Part shown: positions 7,276-16,550 of the stretch, piece after piece
Position numbering within the stretch: position 1 is the first letter of the stretch
Layout: each line of letters begins with the position of its first letter
Source: Bacteroidota bacterium
GTDB taxonomy: Bacteria > Bacteroidota > Bacteroidia > AKYH767-A > JABDAW01
Assembly (NCBI GenBank): GCA_023251595.1
Contig: JAHEYM010000009.1
Location: 1-25,489 of the forward strand
DNA: 25,489 bases
Reading direction: 5' to 3'
Notes under the pieces: generated by a model
What the model saw: the letters and a program-made list of their open reading frames with translations, nothing else
Databases searched by the model: none
Told to the model about the DNA's origin: nothing
Translations under genes and position numbers: made by a program

Positions 7276-8286
7276 ATGACCAGTCATCGTTTCGTACTTG
7301 AACCATATAAGGGAACGAATTCCCGTTACCAATGTCCGCGCTGTGGCAAATGGAGTACCTTTTCCCGGTACATCGATAACGCATCTGGTGTATATCTTCA
7401 TCCGACAGTAGGAAGGTGTAACCGCGAGGTAGAATGCGGATATCATTATAAACCGAAGGATTATTTTAAGGAGACCGGAAGCCCGAATCACCGGGGGTTT
7501 GAGAATTTCTATACCAATACGCGCGGGTGCGTGCGCGCGCGTGCGGAATGTTCGGTATTGAAACCTCATTCTCCATCACTTATTCCATTCGAGTCATTTG
7601 AAAAGAGTCTGCACCATCACTCTGAAAATAATTTCGTGAAATTCCTTTACGATCTATTTGGAACTGAAATCACGACCGGACTGATCGAAAAATATTTTAT
7701 CGGTACATCAAAACACTGGAATGGAGCGACCGTGTTTTGGCAGATTGATATTACCGGAAGAGTGAGGACTGGTAAAATAATGCTTTACAATGCCGCGACC
7801 GGAAAAAGAATTAAGGAACCGTTCAATCATTTCAATTGGGTTCATAGTGTCTTAAAATTACCGGAATTTAATTTGCAGCAATGTTTCTTTGGCGAACATT
7901 TATTACGAGCAGAACCGGGAAAACCCATAGCAGTAGTTGAGAGTGAAAAAACTGCAATCATCGCGAGCGTTTATTTGCCTGAATTCATTTGGATTGCGAC
8001 AGGCGGAATAAATGGATGCGGATGGACTAAACCCGAAATCTTCAAAGTATTAGTTGGGAGAAGTGTCACCCTTTTCCCCGACCTCTCAAAACCAAATGCA
8101 AAAGTGAATTGTTTTGAAAAATGGGGTGAAAAGGCTGGAGAAATGCTAAATAATGCCAAGAAATCGGACATTACTAAACATTACATTTCAGACTTACTTG
8201 AAAAAAACGCATCGGACTCAGAAAGGGAGCAGGGATTAGATTTAGCGGATTACCTCATTAGATTCGATTACAGAGAGTTTCAATAA
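7276..8286 (+). CDS. Zinc-ribbon/Toprim-like primase-related protein (DUF6371-like)
   Basis: The start is placed at ATG 7276 (336 aa), after the repeat block; an in-frame TTG at 7174 would add 34 unlikely residues. The N-terminus has a zinc ribbon with Cys20 and Cys23 (CPRCGK) and Cys48 and Cys54 (GRCNREVECGYH), as in DNA primases. The C-terminal half has a degenerate Toprim-like fold: PIAVVESEKTAIIASVYL (acidic Glu) and VTLFPDLSK in place of the DxD strand. This combination is that of DUF6371 proteins found beside replication genes of Bacteroidetes elements. A GC-rich alternating tract lies in the linker at 7519-7546. Likely role: primer synthesis or another accessory replication function; polymerase activity is unproven because the metal-binding DxD is not clear. 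Confidence 0.72.
   Translation: MTSHRFVLEPYKGTNSRYQCPRCGKWSTFSRYIDNASGVYLHPTVGRCNREVECGYHYKPKDYFKETGSPNHRGFENFYTNTRGCVRARAECSVLKPHSPSLIPFESFEKSLHHHSENNFVKFLYDLFGTEITTGLIEKYFIGTSKHWNGATVFWQIDITGRVRTGKIMLYNAATGKRIKEPFNHFNWVHSVLKLPEFNLQQCFFGEHLLRAEPGKPIAVVESEKTAIIASVYLPEFIWIATGGINGCGWTKPEIFKVLVGRSVTLFPDLSKPNAKVNCFEKWGEKAGEMLNNAKKSDITKHYISDLLEKNASDSEREQGLDLADYLIRFDYREFQ
7519..7546. other. GC-rich alternating purine-pyrimidine tract inside the primase-like gene
   Basis: In an AT-rich gene this stretch is almost all G/C, and 7527-7545 is strictly alternating (GTGCGTGCGCGCGCGTGCG). It encodes Arg/Ala/Cys/Val in the linker between zinc ribbon and Toprim-like domains. It could form Z-DNA or slip in replication. 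Confidence 0.7.
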
Positions 8287-8312
8287 AAAGAAGAAATATA
8301 TGCCGCAAAAGG

Positions 8313-8414
8313 ATGTTCAGCAGTGTAAGCGTACCAAATAGATATTTTGATCAGGTCAGAATGATAACAGAAATTGCAGAGTTGCTAATTGAATTAAAAT
8401 CTAAATTGACATGA
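8313..8414 (+). CDS. Possible small ORF (33 aa) coupled to the downstream HTH gene
   Basis: ATG at 8313 opens a 33-codon frame starting MFSSVSVPNRYFDQVR, whose last half is an amphipathic helix (MITEIAELLIELKSK). Its TGA overlaps the ATG of the next gene (ATGA at 8411-8414). The overlap suggests translational coupling; an internal ATG would leave a 17-residue leader. AAAAGG directly abuts the ATG, too close for a normal ribosome site. It may be a leader peptide or chance. Confidence 0.35.
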   Translation: MFSSVSVPNRYFDQVRMITEIAELLIELKSKLT

Positions 8415-9094
8415 AGACAAAACGAAAAAGTTTACAAAAGTTGACAGAAACGGAAATCAAAATAAATAAAATTCTTTCACTCGAACAAATTAATCAAAGC
8501 GATCTTGCCGGGTTAAACAAATCCCAAAACGCCCGTTTAATGGCAGTTTTAACCGAAAAATTTAATGCTGCGAAAGGAACTGAAAGGGATAAGTTCTATA
8601 ACAAAATTGAACCCATAATCGGAGCTGCAACCAAAAATCAACTTTGGGAAAATAACCATAATGAAATAACAAATGCAATCACCAGTTTTATTCAAGATTA
8701 TGGTCGTATGCCCTCAAAAAATGAAATCGCAAGCAACACCAATCTGAGTCGGCAAACAATTCATAAGCATTTCAAAGAGTATTTGAACCATCCACTATAT
8801 GTCGGACAGGTGGAACAGTTCCGGTTCATGACATCAAAATTATTGGCAAAAGTTTTTCAATTCGCGTTAAAAGGTGATACTGCCGCAGCAAAACTTTATT
8901 TGACTGCAATTGGCAGCATAAATGGACAACACGCAAACAACACTTTGATTCAGAACCAAAATAATTATATTCAGATAAATGGCATGGTGCTGAGTCAGGA
9001 AACGATAAAACTGCTGACCGCCGAACAATTAAATATAATTGAAAGTATTTTGAAAACAGCTCTGCCACAACCTGAAAATGCGAGTATTAAATAA
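8411..9094 (+). CDS. HTH DNA-binding protein, weakly terminase-small-subunit-like
   Basis: A 227-residue protein. A central helix-turn-helix (about 85-125) is clear: ITSFIQDYGRMPSKNEIA, then SNTNLSRQTIHKHFKEY. It is followed by a helical region with ALKGDTAAAKLYL (152-164), a pattern seen in phage terminase small subunits of the phBC6A51 sort, where an HTH precedes an oligomerisation helix. The Asn/Gln-rich C-terminus (about 174-195) may be disordered. It is the last gene of the + strand arm. In phage satellites a TerS-like gene in this position redirects packaging; that role is inference, and a replication or segregation regulator is equally possible. Confidence 0.6.
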   Translation: MKTKRKSLQKLTETEIKINKILSLEQINQSDLAGLNKSQNARLMAVLTEKFNAAKGTERDKFYNKIEPIIGAATKNQLWENNHNEITNAITSFIQDYGRMPSKNEIASNTNLSRQTIHKHFKEYLNHPLYVGQVEQFRFMTSKLLAKVFQFALKGDTAAAKLYLTAIGSINGQHANNTLIQNQNNYIQINGMVLSQETIKLLTAEQLNIIESILKTALPQPENASIK

Positions 9095-9150
9095 AAATGA
9101 TGCTCACTTATTCTTCAAACGCCCGAAATTTAATTATTTCCAACTGCGCT

Positions 9151-10278
9151 TCATCTATGTCCAAAATGCGGGTTTTCAACCTTGTATTTAGTTAATTCGT
9201 TTAATTTGTCATTTCTTTCGTTTTCTAATCTTTGTAATAAATCTGAAATATTAATATAATCTGGGTTGTTTTTCTCAGACGAGCGATAAAAACCCAGTCT
9301 TAGTCTAATTCTTTCATTACTGAGAATAATCTTTTGACTAACCTTATTTAGCTCCTCAAATTTGTTTCTTATAGCATCAAACAATATTTGATAATCTGTT
9401 TCATTCTTTTCACTGTTCAGCCTCTCAATTCGTTTTTTAAGAATCTCACAATATTCGTTAAATTGTTTTGTTAAGTTAATATTCTCATCAACTAAAGGCG
9501 AAACTATATGATTAAATTGTAAACCATAAATAATTAATTTTAATCTCTTTTCACCATCGCTAATGCTAATTTTATCAAACGTAATATCATCAATGAGATC
9601 ATCGATCTGTCTCAGCAATGTGTTTGGCTGGGAAGAAGAAAATAGTTTCTCAATCACAAAATGAAGCGAAAAGAATATCAATCCTAATTTAATAGAAGTA
9701 TAATCTGAAATAAGAAGCAAATGCGAACATAGAATCTTTACGATAATTGTGAAAACAATAAATAAAACTCCATAAATTAGATAGTTCGTTCTTTGATTAA
9801 CTAAAGCTTTTGGATTAATATTGACTGGGATATTAACTCGAGCCAATATTAGCAAAATCGATTGGACAAGTAAGAGGAATAGGAAGAAAAAATGAATTAT
9901 TGCATTCTCAAATAATGATTCAAATTGATTGTTCCAAATTAGAAAAATATAAATAAACAAAGTGGTAAATATAGAATAGAGATGTATTAATAAAGATCCG
10001 GCAATTTCTTCTTTAAAATTGATAAATTTTGATTTTGAATCGGAAGAAATAAAACCCCAAATTACATTGATAAATATTCGAGAGAAATATAAAACAATTG
10101 CCAAATAGATTGAAGATATTTGATGAGATTTATTGTTCTCGAAAATTGAAATTGAAATCCAAATCAAAGAGGCAAACGCACCAATTAAAGCCCATAGATT
10201 CCAACCTGGCTTTTGATGCTCATCCTTTAATTTCCCTCGTTGAATAGATGTTATTTGCAAAAAATCAAGTTTGTTCAT
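9151..10278 (-). CDS. Six-TM membrane protein with C-terminal coiled coil (unknown)
   Basis: A 375-residue protein not assigned to a family. Six hydrophobic segments lie in the first 220 residues, for example LIGAFASLIWISISIF, IYLAIVLYFSRIFINVIWGF, IHLYSIFTTLFIYIFLIW, FFFLFLLLVQSILLIL, LIYGVLFIVFTIIVKIL and LGLIFFSLHFVI. The last 150 residues are hydrophilic and helical (EYCEILKKRIERLNSEKNE; LLQRLENERNDKLNELTKY), likely cytoplasmic. It is the last gene of the minus-strand arm, 98 bp after the signal-anchored protein at 10377-11114, so it may have its own promoter or end the operon. In this context a membrane effector or sensor is plausible, by position only. Confidence 0.75.
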   Translation of the reverse strand: MNKLDFLQITSIQRGKLKDEHQKPGWNLWALIGAFASLIWISISIFENNKSHQISSIYLAIVLYFSRIFINVIWGFISSDSKSKFINFKEEIAGSLLIHLYSIFTTLFIYIFLIWNNQFESLFENAIIHFFFLFLLLVQSILLILARVNIPVNINPKALVNQRTNYLIYGVLFIVFTIIVKILCSHLLLISDYTSIKLGLIFFSLHFVIEKLFSSSQPNTLLRQIDDLIDDITFDKISISDGEKRLKLIIYGLQFNHIVSPLVDENINLTKQFNEYCEILKKRIERLNSEKNETDYQILFDAIRNKFEELNKVSQKIILSNERIRLRLGFYRSSEKNNPDYINISDLLQRLENERNDKLNELTKYKVENPHFGHR

Positions 10279-10376
10279 AAGTTTTATTTTTTTGATGGCA
10301 TTAACAAAATAAAAATTATTAGCCTTCTGATGGCAATTTTAGAGAATGTAAAATTATTTTTAGTGTTATAACATTA

Positions 10377-11114
10377 CTAATTTAAGTCTTTGATTTTTTT
10401 CCAGTGTATTTCAAATAATTTTCTTGCTGCGTCAATTAGTCTTGTTCTTGCAGCTGAGAAAGCAATGTTGAAATTTTCTTTCGGTGGAAAATTTATGATA
10501 CTCAAGACATTTTCTAATTGGTCGAGTAATTCTTTCTGTTCAGCTCTATCTTTATTTAATAATAATTCTAATTTTGTTTTGGTCAACAATAATCTTTGAA
10601 TATGATCAGCCCTTTTGGTTAATAAATCACTGATCTTATCAGATTCAGGTGTTATCATATGCAGCATTGCCATATACTCAGAAAGATTTTGTCTTAATTC
10701 ATTAATCCATTCCTGTCGGTTTTTAGTCGCAATTGTTGCTTTAAACTGAATTAAAGTAGTTTCCTTTGCAGTATCCATTTGCTTTTGCAAATTTCTTTCG
10801 CTACTTTCAATTTGACTTTTGAGATTCCGGTCATTGGCTTTCCGATTCTGATTAGAGAGAATAATGTTTCCAAGTACTGAAAGTACTCCAATTAATAAAG
10901 CGACAATCCAAGGCATGTATTTTTCTAAAAGTTGATTATTACCTCCCCCTGAAATGTTTCTTATTGCTAATGTATCCGGCAAACATACACTAACTTGAGT
11001 CGGAGTTGTAATAGGGTTATTTGCTGTTCTGAATTTTGTTGTATCTTCTCTGCGTTGCCCAAGTGTTTCAAGTGCGAACAAAGTAAGAATTATTAGCAGG
11101 AGGAAGTGCTTCAT
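10377..11114 (-). CDS. Signal-anchored coiled-coil protein in the defence operon (unknown)
   Basis: A 245-residue protein. An N-terminal signal peptide (MKHFLLLIILTLFALETLGQ) precedes a short exported linker and one transmembrane helix at about 69-87 (WIVALLIGVLSVLGNIILS). This is followed by a coiled coil (about 88-130, NLKSQIESSERNLQKQM) and a helical domain with RQEWINELRQNLSEYMAML and LLTKTKLELLLNKDRAEQ. The topology puts the C-terminal domain in the cytoplasm. Similar small membrane-tethered proteins with this RQxWIN/KLxLLLN pattern occur in many bacteria without known function. It starts 24 bp after the restriction-subunit stop, so co-transcription is likely. It could tether the complex or act as an effector. 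Confidence 0.75.
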   Translation of the reverse strand: MKHFLLLIILTLFALETLGQRREDTTKFRTANNPITTPTQVSVCLPDTLAIRNISGGGNNQLLEKYMPWIVALLIGVLSVLGNIILSNQNRKANDRNLKSQIESSERNLQKQMDTAKETTLIQFKATIATKNRQEWINELRQNLSEYMAMLHMITPESDKISDLLTKRADHIQRLLLTKTKLELLLNKDRAEQKELLDQLENVLSIINFPPKENFNIAFSAARTRLIDAARKLFEIHWKKIKDLN

Positions 11115-11138
11115 GCTTTTTAGGGTTTTATTGATTTT

Positions 11139-13997
11139 CTATTGTTCCGATTTTATTTTGGTCATAGCGGAATTTTCTAATATCAAATCTAAGTCATTTA
11201 CATCGAATGATACTACCCAACTCCAATTGCCAAAGCCTCCATGTTGATTAACTGCTCTGCACCATTCGTCAAGGGCTGCTCTTTTGGTTTTGTCTTTATC
11301 TCTGTCAAGTCCTTTCGTTTCAAGGATTAAATGCTCACCTGTTTTCAGTTTTATAATGAAGTCAGGAAAATATCGGCTAACAACTCCCTGATAATTGTAG
11401 ATGATTGCAAACCCTAAATGGTCGTTCTTCACGAATGATTGTGTGACACCGCTGTCATTAATACTTCGTGCTTCCAAATATTCCATCTTGCTGTCAACCA
11501 CAACAAAGTTGATGTGCGAGTTTGCAAAATTTTCGCAGGGTCTGCTTGTCCACCATGTCCGCACATCAGATGTTGAGCGGATCGGATGCTCTTTGTCGAA
11601 AATTGGTGTAAGTTGTTCCACATTAACAGCTCTGATTTCATTCCAAATGTGCTGTATCACTTTGTTCATGTTTAGCATGATCAAAATTCTCTTTCTAACC
11701 TCATCCTGATTGAATAAAGGATTCTTAATTCTGATTTTTTCGGAACATATAAATTTCTCAATGATGCCGATTAACTGAATGAGGAAAGTTTCTTTACTGC
11801 CTTTCCAGTCAGGTTTCTTCTCCGAATTATATATAGATGAGGCAATACGAAAAATAATTGACTGCAACCGGAATTTATTACCGATTTCTTTTAAATCAAT
11901 TTCCGTTAGCGACGCAGGGTTCGGTTTCCCCGCTACGATGGCTGCTAACTCTGCTTCCGTTATGCTATCGTTTGGGTCGAGTTCGAGTGGTTTTACATTG
12001 GCGAAATCTAAACTTAATCGCGGTTTATATATATGGTCGATACGCAGAATGTTAGGAAAAGAAATTTCATGTTCTGCTTTTTCTTTGACGGGTTCAACTC
12101 TTGTTTTTGGTGGCGGTGGGGGTGGAATTTCGCCCCCTCCGGTATCTTCATGCGGAAGAAATGTAAATGGCACTCCGAAAATATTTACATATTCCGGTTC
12201 AAATAATCCATCTTCTCCCACATCGTAAGAAGTTCTTCTCAATCCTCTCCCTACAACTTGTTCGCATAACAACTGACTGCTAAATGCCCGCAAACCCATA
12301 ATGTGTGTAACGGTTTTGGCATCCCACCCTTCACTGAGCATCCCAACTGAAATAACATTTTGAATTTGCTCACCGGGTTCCCCAACTTTTCCGACCGTAT
12401 CTACTTTTGCTCTTAATTCGAGTGCTAATTCTTTTTTTGTTTTCTTTTTTTCTTTTGGTTCATCCGCTTCCGGTTCATCAATATCAATCTCGATATCCTC
12501 AATATCCTGTCCTGTATCATCTCCATTAAATTCACCGAACTCTCCTCGCTCAACCTTGTTGATAATACTACTGTCGATCTGTAAAGTTCTTTCAGGTATA
12601 GATAAATCACTTAAGCCTACCACAGAGAGCAAAAACCTATCATGGTCGAAAGAATATTTAATTCTTGCCGATGTGTAGGTTGTATTCGCAACAGTTATCA
12701 TCACGGGAGGAATTTTGTAACCAACTTTCTCCCAATCATCCTTCGTTGCTTTCCAATCTTTGCCGAGAAGTATATAAGCGTTCTTTATTAAATCGGGAAG
12801 TGGATCACTTTCTTGTGCTTTACGATTGATATCATCTTTCACTGTCGCATCCATATATATATGATAAAGACGAGATCGCAATTCTTTATCTACATTTCCA
12901 TCATCCCGAATCACGATCCGCGGTGTTTTCACTAAACCGGATTCTATCGCATCATTCAATCCGAAATCGGAAACTATCCAAGGAAACAATGCTTCCTCAC
13001 TCGCTTTTTTACCGGAGGGTGCAAATGGGGTTGCCGATAAATCAAAACATTGAATAATTCCTCGCGCGCGATTTATTCTATCCAATCCTCCCACCCAAAC
13101 TGTACTTTCTTCGATATCCTCCTTCTTCACTCCCGCAATTTTGCTTTCTGCTGGAACACGCCAAGCATGATGTGCCTCATCATTTATCACAATAAGATTT
13201 GTTGCTGTGGCAAGGTCTCCTAAAACCTCGCGTACATAAGCCTCATCACTTTTTGCGCCCCGTTTATCAACCGTTTTTTTCTTTGCTAATTTTTCTTCTG
13301 TACTCCATGCTAGCGTATGCCAATTTATTATTTTTATTTTTCCCTGCCGGAGTGAATCCATCAATCCGCTTGGAACAATATTGAATTCTTCGTAATAATT
13401 ATTTTCATCAAAAGGATTTAGAACAGACAATCGATTTCTTACAGTCAAGCCCGGTGCGACAACTAATACGTTTTTTGAAAAGCGAGTGTCCTTTCCGTTC
13501 GCAACTTTATTCAATACCTGCCATGCAATGAGTTGAGCCATGACAATTGTTTTTCCGGAACCAGTTGCCATCTTGCTACACCATCTTGAAAAATCACCTC
13601 CATCGCCCGGTACATTTATTCCCGTTTTATCTGCCTCAGGTGCTTCACTCAACCAAATCAAAGTTTCAATCGCTTCCATTTGGCAAAAGAAAAATCTTCT
13701 GTCTTTTCTTTCTTCGGGTTCTTGCCAATGTTGTAACAATCGCTTCGTAATTCCGGTTACGCCGGGATATCCTTCATTCCGCCATTTTTCTATTCGTGGT
13801 CGAATCGTATTCACTAATTTTATTTCGATGAATGTTCCGGGATCGTCGAATGTTTTTGAACTCTCTGATGCCACAACATAACCTGCGGGTCTCCGACCTT
13901 CTTGAAGAACAAATTCCCTTGTATCACGAAGATATTCCCAATATTGTTTGGGTTCTTCGTAGGGAGAATTGATGATAAGTTTATCGATTTTTTTCAT
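11139..13997 (-). CDS. BPTD_3080-family restriction endonuclease subunit (helicase-nuclease, type III Res-like)
   Basis: A 952-residue SF2 helicase fused to a C-terminal nuclease. Motif I is ATGSGKT (144-150), motif II DEAH (273-276), motif III SATPFAPSG (321-329), and the motif VI region QVVGRGLRRTSY follows EGWDAKTVTHIMGLRAFSSQLL. The C-terminus has PD-(D/E)xK residues Pro878-Asp879 and Glu893-Thr-Lys895 (YFPDFIIKLKTGEHLILETKG). The N-terminus INSPYEEPKQYW, the block RRPAGYVVAS and the length match the BPTD_3080 family. A charged insert (DIEDIEIDIDEPEADEPKEKKK) and a hexaproline (IPPPPPPKTR) break the helicase core. Role: ATP-driven translocation and cleavage of unmodified DNA with the methyltransferase at 17561-20134. 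It starts four bases after the protease gene, so it is part of the same operon. Confidence 0.9.
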   Translation of the reverse strand: MKKIDKLIINSPYEEPKQYWEYLRDTREFVLQEGRRPAGYVVASESSKTFDDPGTFIEIKLVNTIRPRIEKWRNEGYPGVTGITKRLLQHWQEPEERKDRRFFFCQMEAIETLIWLSEAPEADKTGINVPGDGGDFSRWCSKMATGSGKTIVMAQLIAWQVLNKVANGKDTRFSKNVLVVAPGLTVRNRLSVLNPFDENNYYEEFNIVPSGLMDSLRQGKIKIINWHTLAWSTEEKLAKKKTVDKRGAKSDEAYVREVLGDLATATNLIVINDEAHHAWRVPAESKIAGVKKEDIEESTVWVGGLDRINRARGIIQCFDLSATPFAPSGKKASEEALFPWIVSDFGLNDAIESGLVKTPRIVIRDDGNVDKELRSRLYHIYMDATVKDDINRKAQESDPLPDLIKNAYILLGKDWKATKDDWEKVGYKIPPVMITVANTTYTSARIKYSFDHDRFLLSVVGLSDLSIPERTLQIDSSIINKVERGEFGEFNGDDTGQDIEDIEIDIDEPEADEPKEKKKTKKELALELRAKVDTVGKVGEPGEQIQNVISVGMLSEGWDAKTVTHIMGLRAFSSQLLCEQVVGRGLRRTSYDVGEDGLFEPEYVNIFGVPFTFLPHEDTGGGEIPPPPPPKTRVEPVKEKAEHEISFPNILRIDHIYKPRLSLDFANVKPLELDPNDSITEAELAAIVAGKPNPASLTEIDLKEIGNKFRLQSIIFRIASSIYNSEKKPDWKGSKETFLIQLIGIIEKFICSEKIRIKNPLFNQDEVRKRILIMLNMNKVIQHIWNEIRAVNVEQLTPIFDKEHPIRSTSDVRTWWTSRPCENFANSHINFVVVDSKMEYLEARSINDSGVTQSFVKNDHLGFAIIYNYQGVVSRYFPDFIIKLKTGEHLILETKGLDRDKDKTKRAALDEWCRAVNQHGGFGNWSWVVSFDVNDLDLILENSAMTKIKSEQ

Positions 13998-14001
13998 CTG
14001 T

Positions 14002-16548
14002 TTATGAAATTTCTATTTCTTGTTCAACTTGAACTGGAATCTCAATCTCATTTTCAAGACGAATCATTTCATATACATTTATGTTTTCATTCAATGCCTC
14101 AAAACTAATTGCTACTGAATATGGAATTTGATCGTTCAGATCACATTCCCATCCTTTGTGACCAATTATTGCGAGGCTAAATATTTCCGGAAGATCGTAC
14201 GATTTAATTATACACCAAGATTTCTGCAACGTGCCATCCTGTCTTCTTAATCCATTGATTCTGCTCCAGTCTTTCCGCTCTCTGATCATCCATTTTATGG
14301 AATTTTGATCTTGCTTTTCTTCTTCTGAACCCTCATAATCCTGAAGTACACGATGAACAAACTGGGTATAATTCTCATTTAACTTGGATGACTCCCAGTC
14401 AAGCCATGTAGAAAGATAGGATTGAGTTCTACGCCTTGTTCTCCTTGGTCTTGCCATAAAAGACAATGTTACTTCGATTAAAATATCGAAGTCTCCCCCC
14501 GGCTTTCTCATTTGATAAGGCACTTTTAAAGAATAAACATCGGCTTTTTTTGCCGACAGATGACCGGACGAAATAAGAGTTATTCTATTTTTGGAATTTT
14601 TTGTTGCTCTTTGTAAATCAGGTATACCATATCCATAATGCCGTATATGGTTGAGGTTAGGATTCCTAAAAATATTATTCGGTAATCGGGCAGATTGAAC
14701 AATTAATGTTCTGTAAAGATTTGCAGATTCTTCAGGATATAAATTTTGAAGAACGGCTGCAATGTGAGCCACTTTTGGTGCGGCATATGAGGTTCCTACA
14801 GAATCATTCCCGACACCAAACCCTCCCCCATAAGTAGATTTTACTAATTCAGGTGAAATTGATGGTTCATTTGTAATATTAGGATCATTATTTTTTTCTG
14901 TTGCAAAATCACCCCCATATTCTACAACATCAGGTTTTATCATTTCCCATAAACCTAAACCAGTTCTTGAAAACGAGGATGGATCATCTTTTCCACCAAA
15001 TGACTCCTTAGAATCTGTCTCAAATTTAGAAATACAGACAGAGCCTACTGTTAATGCGAAGCAACTTTGGGCAGGGTTGCCGATGCGGCTTGAATTTTCG
15101 AGAAGATAATCAGGATAATTTCTCCCTGCATCTAAATGTTCTTTTATTCCAGGATTATTTATATTTCTCGATTCTATTCTCAAATTTCCGGCGGAAAGAA
15201 TAAATAGAATATTATTTTCAAACATTAATTTATCAATTGTCGAAGACCACTGAGACATGTGGATCAGTCTGCATGGACTGAATGAATTAATCGACATATT
15301 AAATATTCTTGTCCCCTCAAAGTGAGCAACAATTTCTTCCATCAGTTGAGGAGGGTACAATGTTTCCGGAAGCACTGTATAACTACTTATTTGAACTAAA
15401 ACTCTTGCGTTTTGAATAATACATGGTAACTGATAATCTCCGGTTCTTGGAATTCCATATGGAAATAATACTGCTCCGGCAACTCTCGTTCCATGTCCCC
15501 CGTTACCAGATACATCAGCAGTCCTTGTATCGCCGGGAATGAAAGATGTAGAATTTGCACGATTTATAGCATTTGAAAGTAACCTGTGTTCTTCTTGAAT
15601 TCCACTATCAATTATACAAACTTTAGAAAAATTTGCACCGGGTGCTTTGAGGTTCGGTGCAATATAATCAATCTCTCCGGTAGAATGAACATCAATTGAT
15701 AATGGATCATATTCAGCAACTTCAAACAAATATTGATAATTTAGAACAATATCTTTCAAACCTTTTCCGGAAATTTTTATCCTACAGGAGAAACTGTCAT
15801 CAATATCAACGTAACTTCCCAAGAACTCACCCTTATATGCAGTAACTAATTTTTCAAATTCAATTTGTCTTTTTCTTGCAAGTTCATCCCTTTCTATTTC
15901 CTGATTTGTTTTTCTTACTGCCCATCTGTCTAACCGTGCTTCAAACTTTTGAGTAGACTCATCTTTAATTTTATTGGGTTGTTTTGAAATCTTTTGATAG
16001 CAGGCTATTCCAATATCAATAATTATAGAATCATTGTCGGTAATTTGAGCCCACTTCGTTTTTAATTCATCTGAAAGTATTTGGTCAACACGCCACTGAT
16101 CTCCGTAATTTATCTGCCATAGTTGTGCTGCTTTATTCTTAAATTTACCTTCCTCTTTAATAAATTTTCCTATTTTCTCACGGAGCGATTTAAAACCATC
16201 AGCAGATGTACCAATAATAAACCCATCTTCTTCTTCGGCAATAATGTCGATACCGAAACTTTTTAAAGATTCTAAATCGAATTCTTTCGTATCAATTTGC
16301 AGCAAAACAGATATTACATCTGAATCCGGTAATTCCGGCAAATTATTTTCTGAACGAGTTTTTAGATTATCAGCCCAATATGCTGAAAGGTGATCAAGAT
16401 TTCTTAATAATCCTGAACCATGCTCTGCCCTACTGTCAAGATTAGCTTTAGTAGTTGGATTAACTGTTTTTTTAACGGCTATTTGTTTTGACTTATAAAG
16501 TCCATCAATTCGTCTTGCAAGTTTTAAGTGTGGAAATCTTGCCATCAA
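14002..16548 (-). CDS. S8 subtilisin-like protease, IetS-like
   Basis: An 848-residue protein with a 300-residue N-terminal region, then a complete subtilase domain: Asp314 (VCIIDSGIQEEHRLL), His352 (GNGGHGTRVAGAV), oxyanion Asn455 (ILSAGN) and Ser587 (GTSYAAPKVAH). There is no signal peptide, so it acts in the cytoplasm. The C-terminal 200 residues are beta-rich and include an Arg-rich stretch (MARPRRTRRRTQSYL). Size and partnership with an adjacent AAA+ gene two bases upstream match IetS of the IetAS pair, described as a toxin/antitoxin-like plasmid stability system in Agrobacterium and as a predicted anti-phage system. Substrate unknown. It lies four bases before the restriction subunit. 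The active site is intact. Confidence 0.88.
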   Translation of the reverse strand: MMARFPHLKLARRIDGLYKSKQIAVKKTVNPTTKANLDSRAEHGSGLLRNLDHLSAYWADNLKTRSENNLPELPDSDVISVLLQIDTKEFDLESLKSFGIDIIAEEEDGFIIGTSADGFKSLREKIGKFIKEEGKFKNKAAQLWQINYGDQWRVDQILSDELKTKWAQITDNDSIIIDIGIACYQKISKQPNKIKDESTQKFEARLDRWAVRKTNQEIERDELARKRQIEFEKLVTAYKGEFLGSYVDIDDSFSCRIKISGKGLKDIVLNYQYLFEVAEYDPLSIDVHSTGEIDYIAPNLKAPGANFSKVCIIDSGIQEEHRLLSNAINRANSTSFIPGDTRTADVSGNGGHGTRVAGAVLFPYGIPRTGDYQLPCIIQNARVLVQISSYTVLPETLYPPQLMEEIVAHFEGTRIFNMSINSFSPCRLIHMSQWSSTIDKLMFENNILFILSAGNLRIESRNINNPGIKEHLDAGRNYPDYLLENSSRIGNPAQSCFALTVGSVCISKFETDSKESFGGKDDPSSFSRTGLGLWEMIKPDVVEYGGDFATEKNNDPNITNEPSISPELVKSTYGGGFGVGNDSVGTSYAAPKVAHIAAVLQNLYPEESANLYRTLIVQSARLPNNIFRNPNLNHIRHYGYGIPDLQRATKNSKNRITLISSGHLSAKKADVYSLKVPYQMRKPGGDFDILIEVTLSFMARPRRTRRRTQSYLSTWLDWESSKLNENYTQFVHRVLQDYEGSEEEKQDQNSIKWMIRERKDWSRINGLRRQDGTLQKSWCIIKSYDLPEIFSLAIIGHKGWECDLNDQIPYSVAISFEALNENINVYEMIRLENEIEIPVQVEQEIEIS

Positions 16549-16550
16549 TA

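Noticed and set aside
11779..12228. 149-aa plus-strand ORF antisense to the restriction subunit
   Set aside because: It is the mirror of well-conserved helicase-nuclease sequence, including the hexaproline codons, and is a shadow frame.
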